From: Acidobacteriaceae bacterium
Lineage (GTDB): Bacteria > Acidobacteriota > Terriglobia > Bryobacterales > Bryobacteraceae
Assembly (NCBI GenBank): GCA_019240405.1
Contig: JAFAYL010000056.1
Coordinates: 1 to 64,000 of the forward strand
Reading direction: 5' to 3'
DNA length: 64,000 bases
The position numbers were made by a program, and so were the translations under genes. The notes beneath the pieces are model-generated. The model saw only the letters and a list, made by a program, of their open reading frames with translations, made no database searches and had not been told where the DNA came from. Below, in pieces: positions 26,051 to 35,724 of the stretch (positions within the stretch are counted from its first letter, which is position 1; every line of letters begins with the position of its first letter).

Positions 26051-27325
26051 ATGAGAGAGCGACCGCTCACGAGCAATCTTCGGCCCGACGGCGAAGCAGT
26101 CGATATCAGCGCATACGAGCAAGCGGGCGGGTATCAGGGTCTCCGCAAAGCGCTGCAGCTCCAGCCCAACGATGTCACCGAACTGGTTAAGCAGTCGAAT
26201 CTTCGAGGGCGCGGAGGAGCAGGGTTTCCAACCGGAATGAAATGGAGTTTCGTTCCGATGGGAGCAGATGCGCCACGGCCGAAATACCTGGTCGCGAATG
26301 CGGACGAGATGGAACCCGGCACATTTAAGGATCGCGTCCTCATGGAGGGCGATCCGCATCAGTTAATTGAAGGAATGGCAGTGTCGGGGTACGCGATTCA
26401 AGCTGATATAGGCTACATTTTCCTGCGCGGAGAATATCGGATCTCGGCTGAGCGGCTAAGCGTCGCGCTCGCCGAAGCAAGAGAACGCGGCTATATCGGT
26501 CAAAACATTTTAGGTTCCGGCTACAGCTTCGAGCTGTATCTGCACGTGAGCGCGGGCCGCTACATCTGCGGAGAAGAAACTGCTTTGTTGAACGCTCTCG
26601 AGGGCAAGCGAGCGCATCCGCGCACCAAACCTCCCTTCCCTCAGGTTTCCGGCTTGTTCGGAAAACCTACTATCGTCCAGAATGTCGAGACGCTCTGCAA
26701 TGTCCAGCACATCGTGAATCGTGGGCCTGAGTGGTTCCGAGACCAGAGCCTGACGGAAGATGGGGGAACGAAACTTTACGGTGTGAGCGGAAAAGTTAAT
26801 CGGCCGGGCCTTTGGGAACTCCCGCTCGGCACAACCATGCGGGAGATTCTCGAAGAGCACGCGGGCGGTATGCGCGATGGACTTACGTTCCGAGGTCTTT
26901 TGCCCGGCGGGGCCTCAACGGATTTTCTCGTTCAAGAGCACTTGGACGTGCCAATGGATTACACGCAAGTGCAGAAGGCGGGTAGCCGGTTGGGAACAGG
27001 CACCATGGTGGTTCTCGATGACAAAACGTGTCCAGTAGGGATGGTCTGGAATCTCGAGCACTTCTTCGCTCAGGAATCGTGCGGGTGGTGCACGCCGTGC
27101 TGGAGCGGTCTGGCCTGGACGGAAAAAATTCTCGCCAGCATGGAGGCGGGCACGGGTGAAGAAAAAGACCTCGAGACGCTGAGCTTTCAGACAAGATTTC
27201 TCGCGCCTGGAAGCACTTTTTGCGCCTTTGCTCCAGGAGCCGTTGAGCCGTTACAAAGCGCTCTGAAGTATTTCGGCGACGATTTCCGCCGTCATATTGA
27301 GGAAAAGCGCTGTCCCTGGAGATAA
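26051..27325 (+). CDS. nuoF: NADH-quinone oxidoreductase subunit F (NADH-binding)
   Basis: NuoF binds NADH and FMN and carries the N3 [4Fe-4S] cluster, the entry point of electrons. The 424-residue protein has the FMN/NADH motif GRGGAGFPTGMKWSF, the NADH-binding region NADEMEPGTFKDR, the segment GAYICGEETALL-like (AGRYICGEETALL), and the cluster motif ESCGWCTPCWSG with the distant Cys in TFCAFAPGAVEP. TPCWSG replaces the common TPCREG, so a conserved Arg is Trp here. It follows nuoE by 4 nt. Confidence 0.96.
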   Translation: MRERPLTSNLRPDGEAVDISAYEQAGGYQGLRKALQLQPNDVTELVKQSNLRGRGGAGFPTGMKWSFVPMGADAPRPKYLVANADEMEPGTFKDRVLMEGDPHQLIEGMAVSGYAIQADIGYIFLRGEYRISAERLSVALAEARERGYIGQNILGSGYSFELYLHVSAGRYICGEETALLNALEGKRAHPRTKPPFPQVSGLFGKPTIVQNVETLCNVQHIVNRGPEWFRDQSLTEDGGTKLYGVSGKVNRPGLWELPLGTTMREILEEHAGGMRDGLTFRGLLPGGASTDFLVQEHLDVPMDYTQVQKAGSRLGTGTMVVLDDKTCPVGMVWNLEHFFAQESCGWCTPCWSGLAWTEKILASMEAGTGEEKDLETLSFQTRFLAPGSTFCAFAPGAVEPLQSALKYFGDDFRRHIEEKRCPWR

Positions 27326-27327
27326 CG

Positions 27328-30030
27328 TTGGCAACGATCTACATCGAGAACGAAGCGCGAGAGGCGGACGGCTCGCAAAATCTACTTCACGTGCTTTTGT
27401 CTTTGGGATACGACGTGCCATACTTCTGCTGGCATCCCGCGCTCGGATCGGTAGGTGCATGCCGGCAGTGCGCGATCAAGCAGTTCCGCAACGAGCAGGA
27501 CAAGGCGGGCAAAATCATTATGGCCTGCATGACGCCTGCGGCGGATGGCACGCGAGTATCGATCAAAGATCCCGAAACGGTTGAATTTCGTGCTGCGGTG
27601 ATTCAGGGACTTATGCAGAATCACCCGCACGATTGTCCAGTGTGTGATGAAGGCGGCGAGTGCCATTTGCAGGATATGACTGTAATGACGGGACATTGCG
27701 CGCGGCATTACCGCTTCAGCAAGCGAACGTTCCGGAATCAGTATCTCGGGCCACTGATCAATCATGAGATGAACCGGTGCATCCAGTGCCAGCGTTGCGT
27801 CCGGTACTACCGCGATTACGCCGGAGGCCACGATCTGAATGCGTTTCGACTGCGCGACGTAGTCTACTTCGGCAGATTCGAAGACGGAGTTCTTGAAAAC
27901 GAGTTTGCGGGAAATCTTGTCGAGATCTGTCCAACAGGCGTATTTACGGACGCGACCCTGAAACGGCACTACACCAGGAAATGGGACCTGCAAATGGCGC
28001 CGTCTGTGTGTGTTCACTGCGCAGTCGGCTGCAACATTAGCGTTGGCGAGCGTTACGGCTCGTTACGTCGCGTAATCAACCGCTACAACCATCAAGTCAA
28101 TGGGTATTTCTTGTGCGATCGCGGGCGCTTCGGATATGAGTTTGTCAACAGCGGCGATCGAATTCGTGACTGTCTGGTGAATGGCGAACCGAGCGATTCA
28201 TTGGCCGCCGCCGTGTCAAAGCTCGAAACGCTGGTTCGCGAGACTCGCTGCATCGGAATTGGATCGCCTCGGGCGTCACTCGAAAGTAATTTCGCTCTGC
28301 GGCAGCTTGTAGGCCCAGATCACTTCTATGCCGGCGTCGCGGAAAACGAGTGGTCCGCAACGTTGACAGCTTTGGACCTCATGCGAAATGGCCCGGCGAC
28401 CTCGGCCTCTTTAGATGATGTTGAACATTGCGACGCGGTACTCGTGTTGGGCGAGGATGTAACGAACGTTGCACCCGTGATGGCTCTGCGCTTGCGCCAG
28501 TCGGTACGCCAGCAGCCGATTCAAACAGCCAAAAAATTGAACATCCCGCTTTGGCTGGACCACCCGGTTCGTGAACTGGTTCAAAACGAGAAGGGGCCGT
28601 TCTTCGTTGCTGCGCCTTACGCAACAAAACTTGATGAGATTGCGACCGAAGTAATACGAGCCGCGCCTGACGATCTTGCTCGATTGGGGTTCGCGATCGC
28701 GCGGGCGATTCAAGGCGGACCTCCGCTTCCCGGTCTTTCAAGTGAATTATCCACATTTGCTAATCGAATCGCCGAAGTGCTGGGCTCTGCTTCTTCCCCA
28801 CTGGTGGTCTCAGGGACAAGTTGCCGTAGCGCAGCGGTTCTTAATGCAGCGGCGCAGGTCTCACATGCACTCAGTCAAATCGGAAAGCCAGCCAAGCTGG
28901 CCTTTTGTTTTCCTGAATGCAACACCGTCGGGCTTCGATTGATGAAGCCGCGCTCACTTTCGGAAGCGTTTCAAGCCGTGCGAGACGGGCAAGCCGATAC
29001 GATCATCGTTGTCGAAAATGATCTATATCGACGAGCTTCGAAAGAGGATGTTGAGGCGTTCTTCAATAGAGCGCGTCATGTAATTGCGATAGATCACCTG
29101 AAAAATCAGACAACCGAAAAGGCCGAACTCGTTTTGCCCGCAGGAACGTTCGCTGAAACCGATGGCACGCTTGTGAACTACGAAGGACGGGCGCAGCGCT
29201 TCTTCCAAGCATTGGTTCCGAGCGGCGAAATGCGGGCGAGCTGGAGATGGCTGGATGCCGATTTCGTTCCAGAGATTCATCCGGACAAACGAGGTTGGCG
29301 CACGCTCGATGACATCGTCAGCGCAATCGCGCTCGAGATCCCGGAACTCGCGGATATCGGGCTAGCCGCCCCTTCTCGCAGCGAGTTCGGAAAAGTGGCG
29401 CGCGAGCCTAGCCGCTACAGCGGCCGCACCTCGATGCTAGCGAATATTTCGGTCCACGAACCTAAACCGCCGCAAGATCCGGATTCAGCTCTGGCTTTTT
29501 CGATGGAATCGGGACCGCAGCCTCCGCCACCGCCGCTCAACCCGTTCTTCTGGGCGCCGGGATGGAACTCCATTCAGTCGGTGAATAAGTTTCAGAGTGA
29601 AATAGGAGGGCCGTTGCTCGGAGGCGATCCGGGAGTTCGCCTGATCGAGCCTGAAGAACGCGGTGGGTGGAATTTCGCCGGAATCCCGAGTGCTTTCGAG
29701 CCTAATCCTGACTCTTGGTTACTGTTGCCTTGTTTTCACATTTTTGGCTCTGAGGAACTGAGCCAGCGAGCGCCGGCTATTGCGGAACTCGCTCCAAGTC
29801 CCTACATAGCGGTTAACACAATGGATGCCGATCAACTCGGCGTCAGCTCAGGCAACTTGATCAAGCTAAGCGTTAGTGATTCCATCCACGAATTGCCGGT
29901 CTCTGCGCGGCCGGACGTCCCGCGAGGCGTCGTGCTGATTCCTATCGGCCTGCCCGGAGTTGCTGGTCTGACGTTACCCGCGTTCGGAAAATTGGCGCCA
30001 GCCTCCGCCATGCAAGGAGTCACGAAGTGA
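27328..30030 (+). CDS. nuoG: NADH-quinone oxidoreductase subunit G
   Basis: NuoG carries several Fe-S clusters in the peripheral arm. The 900-residue protein has the N1b [2Fe-2S] ligands Cys34, Cys45, Cys48 and Cys67, the His-containing N5 motif [14 protein letters not shown] (about 99-112), N4 ligands in CIQCQRC (151-157) and CPTG (201). It also has an N7 motif Cys228-x2-Cys231-x3-Cys235-x27-Cys263, seen only in some bacteria such as E. coli. A long molybdopterin-oxidoreductase-like domain lacking cofactor function follows, ending with [10 protein letters not shown] and [11 protein letters not shown]. The start is TTG with GGAG 6 nt upstream. Confidence 0.96.
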   Translation: MATIYIENEAREADGSQNLLHVLLSLGYDVPYFCWHPALGSVGACRQCAIKQFRNEQDKAGKIIMACMTPAADGTRVSIKDPETVEFRAAVIQGLMQNHPHDCPVCDEGGECHLQDMTVMTGHCARHYRFSKRTFRNQYLGPLINHEMNRCIQCQRCVRYYRDYAGGHDLNAFRLRDVVYFGRFEDGVLENEFAGNLVEICPTGVFTDATLKRHYTRKWDLQMAPSVCVHCAVGCNISVGERYGSLRRVINRYNHQVNGYFLCDRGRFGYEFVNSGDRIRDCLVNGEPSDSLAAAVSKLETLVRETRCIGIGSPRASLESNFALRQLVGPDHFYAGVAENEWSATLTALDLMRNGPATSASLDDVEHCDAVLVLGEDVTNVAPVMALRLRQSVRQQPIQTAKKLNIPLWLDHPVRELVQNEKGPFFVAAPYATKLDEIATEVIRAAPDDLARLGFAIARAIQGGPPLPGLSSELSTFANRIAEVLGSASSPLVVSGTSCRSAAVLNAAAQVSHALSQIGKPAKLAFCFPECNTVGLRLMKPRSLSEAFQAVRDGQADTIIVVENDLYRRASKEDVEAFFNRARHVIAIDHLKNQTTEKAELVLPAGTFAETDGTLVNYEGRAQRFFQALVPSGEMRASWRWLDADFVPEIHPDKRGWRTLDDIVSAIALEIPELADIGLAAPSRSEFGKVAREPSRYSGRTSMLANISVHEPKPPQDPDSALAFSMESGPQPPPPPLNPFFWAPGWNSIQSVNKFQSEIGGPLLGGDPGVRLIEPEERGGWNFAGIPSAFEPNPDSWLLLPCFHIFGSEELSQRAPAIAELAPSPYIAVNTMDADQLGVSSGNLIKLSVSDSIHELPVSARPDVPRGVVLIPIGLPGVAGLTLPAFGKLAPASAMQGVTK

Positions 30031-30977
30031 TCAATCTCTATCCGCTGCTAATCATTGCGGTGGTTTTGTTTATAGTGCTGAACCTTGCAGCCGGCCTCAT
30101 TTGGGTCGAGCGTCGCTTGCTTGCGCTGTGGCAAGACCGCTATGGACCGAATCGCGTCGGGCCGTTCGGACTGGGACAGGTGCTGGCAGATTCGGTAAAG
30201 CTCTTTTTAAAAGAAGACTGGATTCCGCCGTTCGCAGATAAGGGCGTGTTCATTCTTGCGCCGGGAATTATCGTCGCGACTGCAATTCTTTCGTTTGCTG
30301 TCATACCGCTTGCGCCCGGATTCGTCGTAGCAGATCTGAACATTGGAGTGCTGTTTTTGCTGGCTATGTCGTCCCTCGGCGTGTATAGCGTAGTGCTCGC
30401 AGGTTGGGCATCCAACAATAAGTATTCACTGCTTGGCGGTATCCGGGCATCTGCGCAAATGTTAAGTTACGAAGTCTTCATGGGACTTTCGCTTCTCGGC
30501 GTCGTCATTCTGGCAGGTTCGTTTCGCCTGACAGATATCGTCGAGGCGCAGCGAAAGGTGTGGTTCGTGATTCCGCAGTTCCCCGGCTTTGTGCTCTTTC
30601 TCATCGCGGGTGTCGCCGAAACGCGCCGCTTGCCGTTCGATCTTGCGGAAGCAGAGAGCGAACTGGTGGCGGGCTTCCATTCCGAGTATTCGGGCATGAA
30701 GTTCGGCATGTTTTTCGTTGGCGAGTACATTGGCGTGATCCTCATCTCAGTCGCGATTTCGCTTCTTTATTTCGGAGGCTGGCTGGGGCCAGTGCTGCCA
30801 CCGGGACTTTGGCTCGCTATCAAGACGATGACTTTCATCTGCCTTTTTATATTGATGCGGGCTGGCCTGCCGAGACCGCGTTTCGATCAACTCATGTCTT
30901 GGGGCTGGAAATATTTGCTTCCTCTTGCGCTTCTAAATTTGCTTGTAACTGGAGCCGTGGTGCTCGCTCTATCGTGA
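30027..30977 (+). CDS. nuoH: NADH-quinone oxidoreductase subunit H
   Basis: NuoH is the membrane subunit that forms the floor of the quinone channel and contacts the proton path. The 316-residue protein has about eight membrane helices and the hallmark motifs [21 protein letters not shown], the charged loop [28 protein letters not shown] and [18 protein letters not shown]. The start is GTG overlapping the nuoG stop (GTGA), with AAGGAG upstream inside nuoG. Confidence 0.97.
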   Translation: MINLYPLLIIAVVLFIVLNLAAGLIWVERRLLALWQDRYGPNRVGPFGLGQVLADSVKLFLKEDWIPPFADKGVFILAPGIIVATAILSFAVIPLAPGFVVADLNIGVLFLLAMSSLGVYSVVLAGWASNNKYSLLGGIRASAQMLSYEVFMGLSLLGVVILAGSFRLTDIVEAQRKVWFVIPQFPGFVLFLIAGVAETRRLPFDLAEAESELVAGFHSEYSGMKFGMFFVGEYIGVILISVAISLLYFGGWLGPVLPPGLWLAIKTMTFICLFILMRAGLPRPRFDQLMSWGWKYLLPLALLNLLVTGAVVLALS

Positions 30978-30993
30978 ACCGGAGAAATTGCTG

Positions 30994-31509
30994 ATGCTAA
31001 GTCTCGTGCGCTCATTATGGGAAGTTTTCCGGCATGGCTTTCACAAGCGCGTAACGGTTCAATATCCGGAAGAGAAGCCGTATCTAGCGCCGCGCTACCG
31101 CGGCCGAATCATTTTGACGCGCGATCCCGACGGCGGCGAAAGATGTGTGGCATGCAATCTGTGTGCCGTCGCCTGCCCGGTAGATTGCATTTCGTTGCAA
31201 GCTACGGAAGACGAAACCGGCCGACGTTATCCGGAATTCTTCCGCATCAATTTCTCGCGGTGCATCTTCTGCGGTTACTGCGAAGAGGCGTGTCCTACCT
31301 ACGCTATTCAACTGACGCCCGATTTTGAGATGGGCGAATACAACCGGCAGAATCTTGTCTACGAAAAGAAAGATCTTATGGTCGACGGTCCCGGAAAATA
31401 TCCCGACTACAACTTCTGGAGAGTCGCAGGCGTCGCGATAGGCGGCAAGGACAAAGGCCAAGCAGAGAACGAGGCCGCGCCCGTAGATCTGCATAGCCTG
31501 TTACCTTGA
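30994..31509 (+). CDS. nuoI: NADH-quinone oxidoreductase subunit I
   Basis: NuoI holds clusters N6a and N6b that link the peripheral arm to NuoB. The 171-residue protein has two ferredoxin motifs, [15 protein letters not shown] and [16 protein letters not shown], with all eight cysteines. The N-terminal amphipathic helix lies on the membrane. ATG 30994 is preferred to TTG 30988 because the GGAG at 30981-30984 is then 9 nt upstream. Its C-terminus is long and hydrophilic ([12 protein letters not shown]). Confidence 0.96.
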   Translation: MLSLVRSLWEVFRHGFHKRVTVQYPEEKPYLAPRYRGRIILTRDPDGGERCVACNLCAVACPVDCISLQATEDETGRRYPEFFRINFSRCIFCGYCEEACPTYAIQLTPDFEMGEYNRQNLVYEKKDLMVDGPGKYPDYNFWRVAGVAIGGKDKGQAENEAAPVDLHSLLP

Positions 31510-31519
31510 ACGAACAACA

Positions 31520-32110
31520 ATGCTGATCGCATTCTATATAGCTTCGGCCATCGCAGTTCTCGCGACGATCATTGCGATTACCCGACGCCACGCCGTGCAC
31601 GCGCTGCTGTATCTAATTGTTTCGCTGCTCGGTGTCGCAATCGATTTTTTTGTCATTGGCGCGCCTTTCCTCGCCGCGCTCGAGCTGATCATCTACGCAG
31701 GCGCTATCATGGTGCTTTTTCTTTTTGTAGTGATGATGCTGAATATCGGCGAGCACGCGACGGAAGTGGAAACAGCGTCCCTTAAACCAGGCGTCTGGGG
31801 TTGGCCTTCTGCTCTCGGCGTAGTTCTTATCGCAGAGTTGATCTATGTGGCCGCGCACGCTTCAGCCCCACCCGGTCCCATGCACGTCGTTTCAGCGAAA
31901 GAAATCGGAATTTCGCTTTTTGGACCTTATGCAATCGGAGTGGAGCTCGCGTCTCTGCTTTTGACATCTGGTCTGGTGGGCGCCTATCACCTCGGGAGGC
32001 GCACTTCAAGAGAGGAGGAACGGAACGATGCCGGTACCGTTGGAACACGTATTGGGTCTAGCGGTGATCTTGTTCGCAGTGGGTCTGGTCGGACTTCTTA
32101 CACGGCGTAA
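31520..32110 (+). CDS. nuoJ: NADH-quinone oxidoreductase subunit J
   Basis: NuoJ is a membrane-arm subunit with five helices. The 196-residue product has the conserved [16 protein letters not shown]-like first helices, the pi-bulge helix [20 protein letters not shown] and a last helix ending at GAYHLGRR. The natural C-terminus should be near residue 165-170. The frame instead runs on 28 more codons through the start of nuoK and ends at TAA 32108-32110, overlapping nuoK by 83 nt in another frame. That tail ([16 protein letters not shown]) is hydrophilic and unlike NuoJ. Confidence 0.92.
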   Translation: MLIAFYIASAIAVLATIIAITRRHAVHALLYLIVSLLGVAIDFFVIGAPFLAALELIIYAGAIMVLFLFVVMMLNIGEHATEVETASLKPGVWGWPSALGVVLIAELIYVAAHASAPPGPMHVVSAKEIGISLFGPYAIGVELASLLLTSGLVGAYHLGRRTSREEERNDAGTVGTRIGSSGDLVRSGSGRTSYTA

Positions 32111-32333
32111 TCTCATCTTCACGCTGATGTCGATTGAGGTCATGCTGAATGCGAGCGGTCTCGCGTTTGTGGCCGGAAGCTACAAGTGGGGACGCGTCGA
32201 CGGGCAGATCATGTTCCTGTTTATCCTCGCGATGGCGGCAGCCGAAGTGTCTGTCGGCCTCGCGCTCTTCCTCCAATTTCATAGAACGCAGCCGACGCTC
32301 GATTCCGACGCGGCTAGCGAAATGCGGGGCTAA
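32028..32333 (+). CDS. nuoK: NADH-quinone oxidoreductase subunit K
   Basis: NuoK is a small three-helix membrane subunit related to MrpC that takes part in proton movement. The 101-residue protein has the conserved glutamates in [14 protein letters not shown] and [15 protein letters not shown] very strong Shine-Dalgarno, GAGGAGG at 32012-32018, lies 9 nt before the ATG, so independent initiation inside the nuoJ frame is clear. nuoL begins immediately after its TAA. Confidence 0.97.
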   Translation: MPVPLEHVLGLAVILFAVGLVGLLTRRNLIFTLMSIEVMLNASGLAFVAGSYKWGRVDGQIMFLFILAMAAAEVSVGLALFLQFHRTQPTLDSDAASEMRG

Positions 32334-34232
32334 GTGCTGAGTCTGCTCTGGTTGATTCCGGCGATTCCGTTTGCGAGCGCTGCGGTACTCGCACTATTCG
32401 GCTCGCGTCTTTCGCGACGGGCTGCGGGTTGCCTGGGCGCCGGATCAATTGGTATTTCAGCCCTGGTTGCGATTCTCGCGGCGGTGGAATTCCTCGTATC
32501 AACCCCACCCGGCAATGCGACAACTCAGCATCTGTGGACCTGGATGAGCGTCGGCGGGTTTCGTCCCGGACTCGGCCTGTATTTTGACCCCGTTGCATTG
32601 GTCATGGTGCTTGTCGTCACTTTCGTCGGCTTCCTCATCCACCTGTATTCAGTCGAGTACATGCGCGATGACGATGGGTTCTCCAGATTCTTCGCCTATA
32701 TGAACCTCTTTGTCGCTGCAATGCTCACGCTTGTGCTGGCGAACAATCTTTTGCTGCTGTATCTGGGTTGGGAAGGCGTCGGGCTCTGCAGTTTTCTGCT
32801 CATCGGTTTTTGGTATCGAGATCCCGCGAATGTGCGCGCTGCGAATAAGGCGTTTCTCGTTACCCGTATCGGTGATACAGCCATGGCGATTGGCTTGTTT
32901 CTGATAGCCACTCAATTGGGAACCTTGGACATTCAGGAAGCGATGCATCGCGCAACTGCGCAATGGTCTGCGGGCAGCGCTATTGCAATCGCGACCGCGG
33001 CTCTGCTGCTCGGGGGAGCCGTGGGCAAATCGGCGCAATTACCGCTGCAAACCTGGCTGCCCGATGCAATGGCCGGCCCTACACCAACGAGTGCGCTAAT
33101 TCATGCGGCAACTATGGTCACGGCGGGCGTCTACCTGATCGCGCGCACGAGCGCGCTGTTTACTCTTGCGCCGCCCGTGCAGTTCGCTGTGGCGCTGATC
33201 GGTGCGACCACGATGCTGCTTTCGGCGTTCAGTGCGATGGCCCAACGTGATCTGAAACGCGTGCTTGCCTATTCAACCATGAGCCAAATCGGTTACATGT
33301 TTCTGGCTCTTGGTCTTGGCGCGTGGTCCGCGGCCATTTTTCACCTGATGACACACGCTTTTTTCAAAGCGCTGCTGTTTCTTGCTGCGGGAGTAGTCAT
33401 TCAGGCCATGCACCACGATCAGGACATGTTTCATATGGGAGGTCTCCGGTTCGAACTGCCGGTGGCATTTTGGTCATTCGTTATTGGCGGATCTGCGCTC
33501 GCTGGCCTACCCTTAATCACGGCCGGCTTCTTCAGCAAAGACCTGATTCTGTGGCAGGCCTGGGCGGGACCAAACGGGAACGGTTGGTTTTGGATTATTG
33601 GCCTCTTCGGGGCCGCGCTCACCTCCTTTTATACATACAGAATGATCCTTCTTGTATTTTTTGGCCCCGAGAAGGAAGACCTCGCCTACAAGCCTGGCCC
33701 AGTGGCCGCCATTCCGCTGGTTGTCCTATGCGTTTTCTCCATAATTGGCGGATATGTCGATACACCTCCGGACTTTGGCGGAGTGCCCGCATTATCGAAT
33801 TTCTTGAACAGCATATTGCCGCCGCTGAATGAAGTTCACATCGGTCCGATCACAGAAGTAATCACGGCGATCTGCGCCAGTGCGGCTTTCGCGATTGGAC
33901 TTGCTTTCGCTTATTTGATCTACGGACCGTGGCGGGCCAGGACAGCAGCGCCGCGCGAAGACCTGTTACTCCGGCTCTGGTACTCGGGATTTGGCTTCGA
34001 CAAGCTTTACGAAATCCTCTTTGTGACGCCTTTCCAATTTGTCGCGCGCAGAAGCTCATCCGATGTTATCGATCACATCTACACGGGCATAGCGAAACTT
34101 GCGGATCTCGGCTCGCGCGGTCTACGGCACGCGCAGAATGGGCGCGTGCGATGGTACGCCACCGGAGTGGCCGCCGGGTTCATAGTGCTGTTTGCCGTCG
34201 CGCTTCTAGGCTCGTTAATTCTGTGGGGCTGA
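32334..34232 (+). CDS. nuoL: NADH-quinone oxidoreductase subunit L
   Basis: NuoL is the distal antiporter-like proton-pumping subunit with the long lateral helix. The 632-residue protein has the core motifs NLLLLYLGWEGVGLCSFLLIGFW, GKSAQLPLQTWLPDAMAGPTPTSALIHAATMVTAGVYL and MTHAFFKALLFLAAG, with the conserved Glu, Lys and His residues visible. The C-terminal region after residue about 540 contains the lateral helix and a last membrane segment. The start is GTG directly abutting the nuoK stop. Confidence 0.97.
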   Translation: MLSLLWLIPAIPFASAAVLALFGSRLSRRAAGCLGAGSIGISALVAILAAVEFLVSTPPGNATTQHLWTWMSVGGFRPGLGLYFDPVALVMVLVVTFVGFLIHLYSVEYMRDDDGFSRFFAYMNLFVAAMLTLVLANNLLLLYLGWEGVGLCSFLLIGFWYRDPANVRAANKAFLVTRIGDTAMAIGLFLIATQLGTLDIQEAMHRATAQWSAGSAIAIATAALLLGGAVGKSAQLPLQTWLPDAMAGPTPTSALIHAATMVTAGVYLIARTSALFTLAPPVQFAVALIGATTMLLSAFSAMAQRDLKRVLAYSTMSQIGYMFLALGLGAWSAAIFHLMTHAFFKALLFLAAGVVIQAMHHDQDMFHMGGLRFELPVAFWSFVIGGSALAGLPLITAGFFSKDLILWQAWAGPNGNGWFWIIGLFGAALTSFYTYRMILLVFFGPEKEDLAYKPGPVAAIPLVVLCVFSIIGGYVDTPPDFGGVPALSNFLNSILPPLNEVHIGPITEVITAICASAAFAIGLAFAYLIYGPWRARTAAPREDLLLRLWYSGFGFDKLYEILFVTPFQFVARRSSSDVIDHIYTGIAKLADLGSRGLRHAQNGRVRWYATGVAAGFIVLFAVALLGSLILWG

Positions 34233-34233
34233 C

Positions 34234-35724
34234 ATGATCCTCGTTTGCCTGATTCTCCTTCCTCTAACCGGCGGCATCGCTTCATTGCTCGCCGCTCGCT
34301 GGCACCGCGATGCTTCGCGGTGGATCGCAATGGCTGCAGTGGGAATTGATCTGCTCCTCACGGTGGTCCTCTGGAGCAGCGCGCCGCAATCGCGATGGCT
34401 GTACGAATGCAATCAGGACTGGATACCCCAGTTCGGGATTCGATTTCATCTCGCAGTCGACGGTCTCAGCTTGATCCTGCTTGCGCTGACTTTCTTCTTG
34501 GGACTGATGTCGGTTCTTGCTTCATGGACCGAAATCCAAGATCGAATTGGATTCTTTCACTTCAATCTGCTGTGGGTGTTAGCTGGGATCACCGGCGTGT
34601 TCCTCTCGCTCGATCTGTTCCTGTTCTATCTCTTCTGGGAATTAATGTTGGTCCCCATGTACTTCTTAATCGGCATTTGGGGCCACGAGCGGCGAATCTA
34701 CGCAGCAATCAAATTCTTCCTCTTTACCCAGCTCAGCGGCCTCTTAATGCTTGCGGCGATCATCACGCTGGCGATCCTCCATCAGCGAAGCAGTGGAGTT
34801 CTTAGCTTCGATTATGACTCGCTGATGAACACTCCTCTTTCTTCGGGAATGGCGCGTCTATTAATGCTGGGCTTCTTTGCGGCATTCGCTGTTAAATTAC
34901 CGGCAGTTCCCGTTCATACCTGGCTTCCCGACGCTCACACAGAGGCGCCGACCGCGGGCAGTGTAGTTTTAGCTGGACTGCTGCTGAAGACCGGGGCTTA
35001 TGGCCTGATTCGTTTCGTTCTTCCGTTCTTCCCCACGTCGTCACACGAGCTCGCGCCAGTGATGATGACTCTCGGCGTGGTAGGCGTTCTCTACGGTGCT
35101 TTCATGGCGCTCACGCAACCAGATCTCAAGCGCTTAGTTGCGTACACAAGTGTGAGCCACATGGGCTTTGTGCTGATCGGAATCTTTGCAGGAAATGATA
35201 TTGCCTTGACGGGCGCATTCATGACGATGATCAGCCACGGTATAAGCACGGGCGCGCTATTCATCCTTGCGGGGGCCCTTCAGCATCGGATGCACACCCG
35301 GCAGATTGCCCGAATGGGCGGACTGTGGGAGACTATGCCGGCTTTGAGCGGCGCTGGCGTGTTTTTCGTGATGGCCTCCGTCGGGCTTCCAGGCTTGGGC
35401 GACTTTATAGGCGAATTTCTGGTGCTATTCGGGGCTTATCGCGCAAGCGTTCCGCTTACAGCAATCGCGACTTTGGGAATCATTGCAGCCACCCTGTACG
35501 GTTTGAAAGTGACATCCCAAGTGTTTCAAGGACCCAATCGCCACAACTGGCGGCTGCACGATCTCTTTGCGCGCGAGTGGGTGATCATCGGCTCGATGAT
35601 GGCTTGCCTTCTCTGGCTAGGCCTGTATCCTCAATCCTTTATTCGAATGTTTCAGACCTCGACGACAGCTTCGCAAACAATCGCGTCAGCGAGCATCTCT
35701 CCGGATGGAGCGAGCAGTCGATGA
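34234..35724 (+). CDS. nuoM: NADH-quinone oxidoreductase subunit M
   Basis: NuoM is the second antiporter-like subunit. The 496-residue protein shows the family motifs FLFYLFWELMLVPMYFLIGIWG, KLPAVPVHTWLPDAHTEAPTAGSVVLAG and YTSVSHMGFVLIGIF. The Glu in WELML and the Lys in VKLPAVPVH are the proton-path residues. It starts 1 nt after the nuoL stop, and its own stop overlaps the nuoN start. Fourteen membrane helices are expected. Confidence 0.97.
   Translation: MILVCLILLPLTGGIASLLAARWHRDASRWIAMAAVGIDLLLTVVLWSSAPQSRWLYECNQDWIPQFGIRFHLAVDGLSLILLALTFFLGLMSVLASWTEIQDRIGFFHFNLLWVLAGITGVFLSLDLFLFYLFWELMLVPMYFLIGIWGHERRIYAAIKFFLFTQLSGLLMLAAIITLAILHQRSSGVLSFDYDSLMNTPLSSGMARLLMLGFFAAFAVKLPAVPVHTWLPDAHTEAPTAGSVVLAGLLLKTGAYGLIRFVLPFFPTSSHELAPVMMTLGVVGVLYGAFMALTQPDLKRLVAYTSVSHMGFVLIGIFAGNDIALTGAFMTMISHGISTGALFILAGALQHRMHTRQIARMGGLWETMPALSGAGVFFVMASVGLPGLGDFIGEFLVLFGAYRASVPLTAIATLGIIAATLYGLKVTSQVFQGPNRHNWRLHDLFAREWVIIGSMMACLLWLGLYPQSFIRMFQTSTTASQTIASASISPDGASSR

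Noticed and set aside
35325-35720. Longer nuoN start far upstream
   Set aside because: This part is an out-of-frame reading of nuoM; the ATGA overlap at 35721 gives the natural start.
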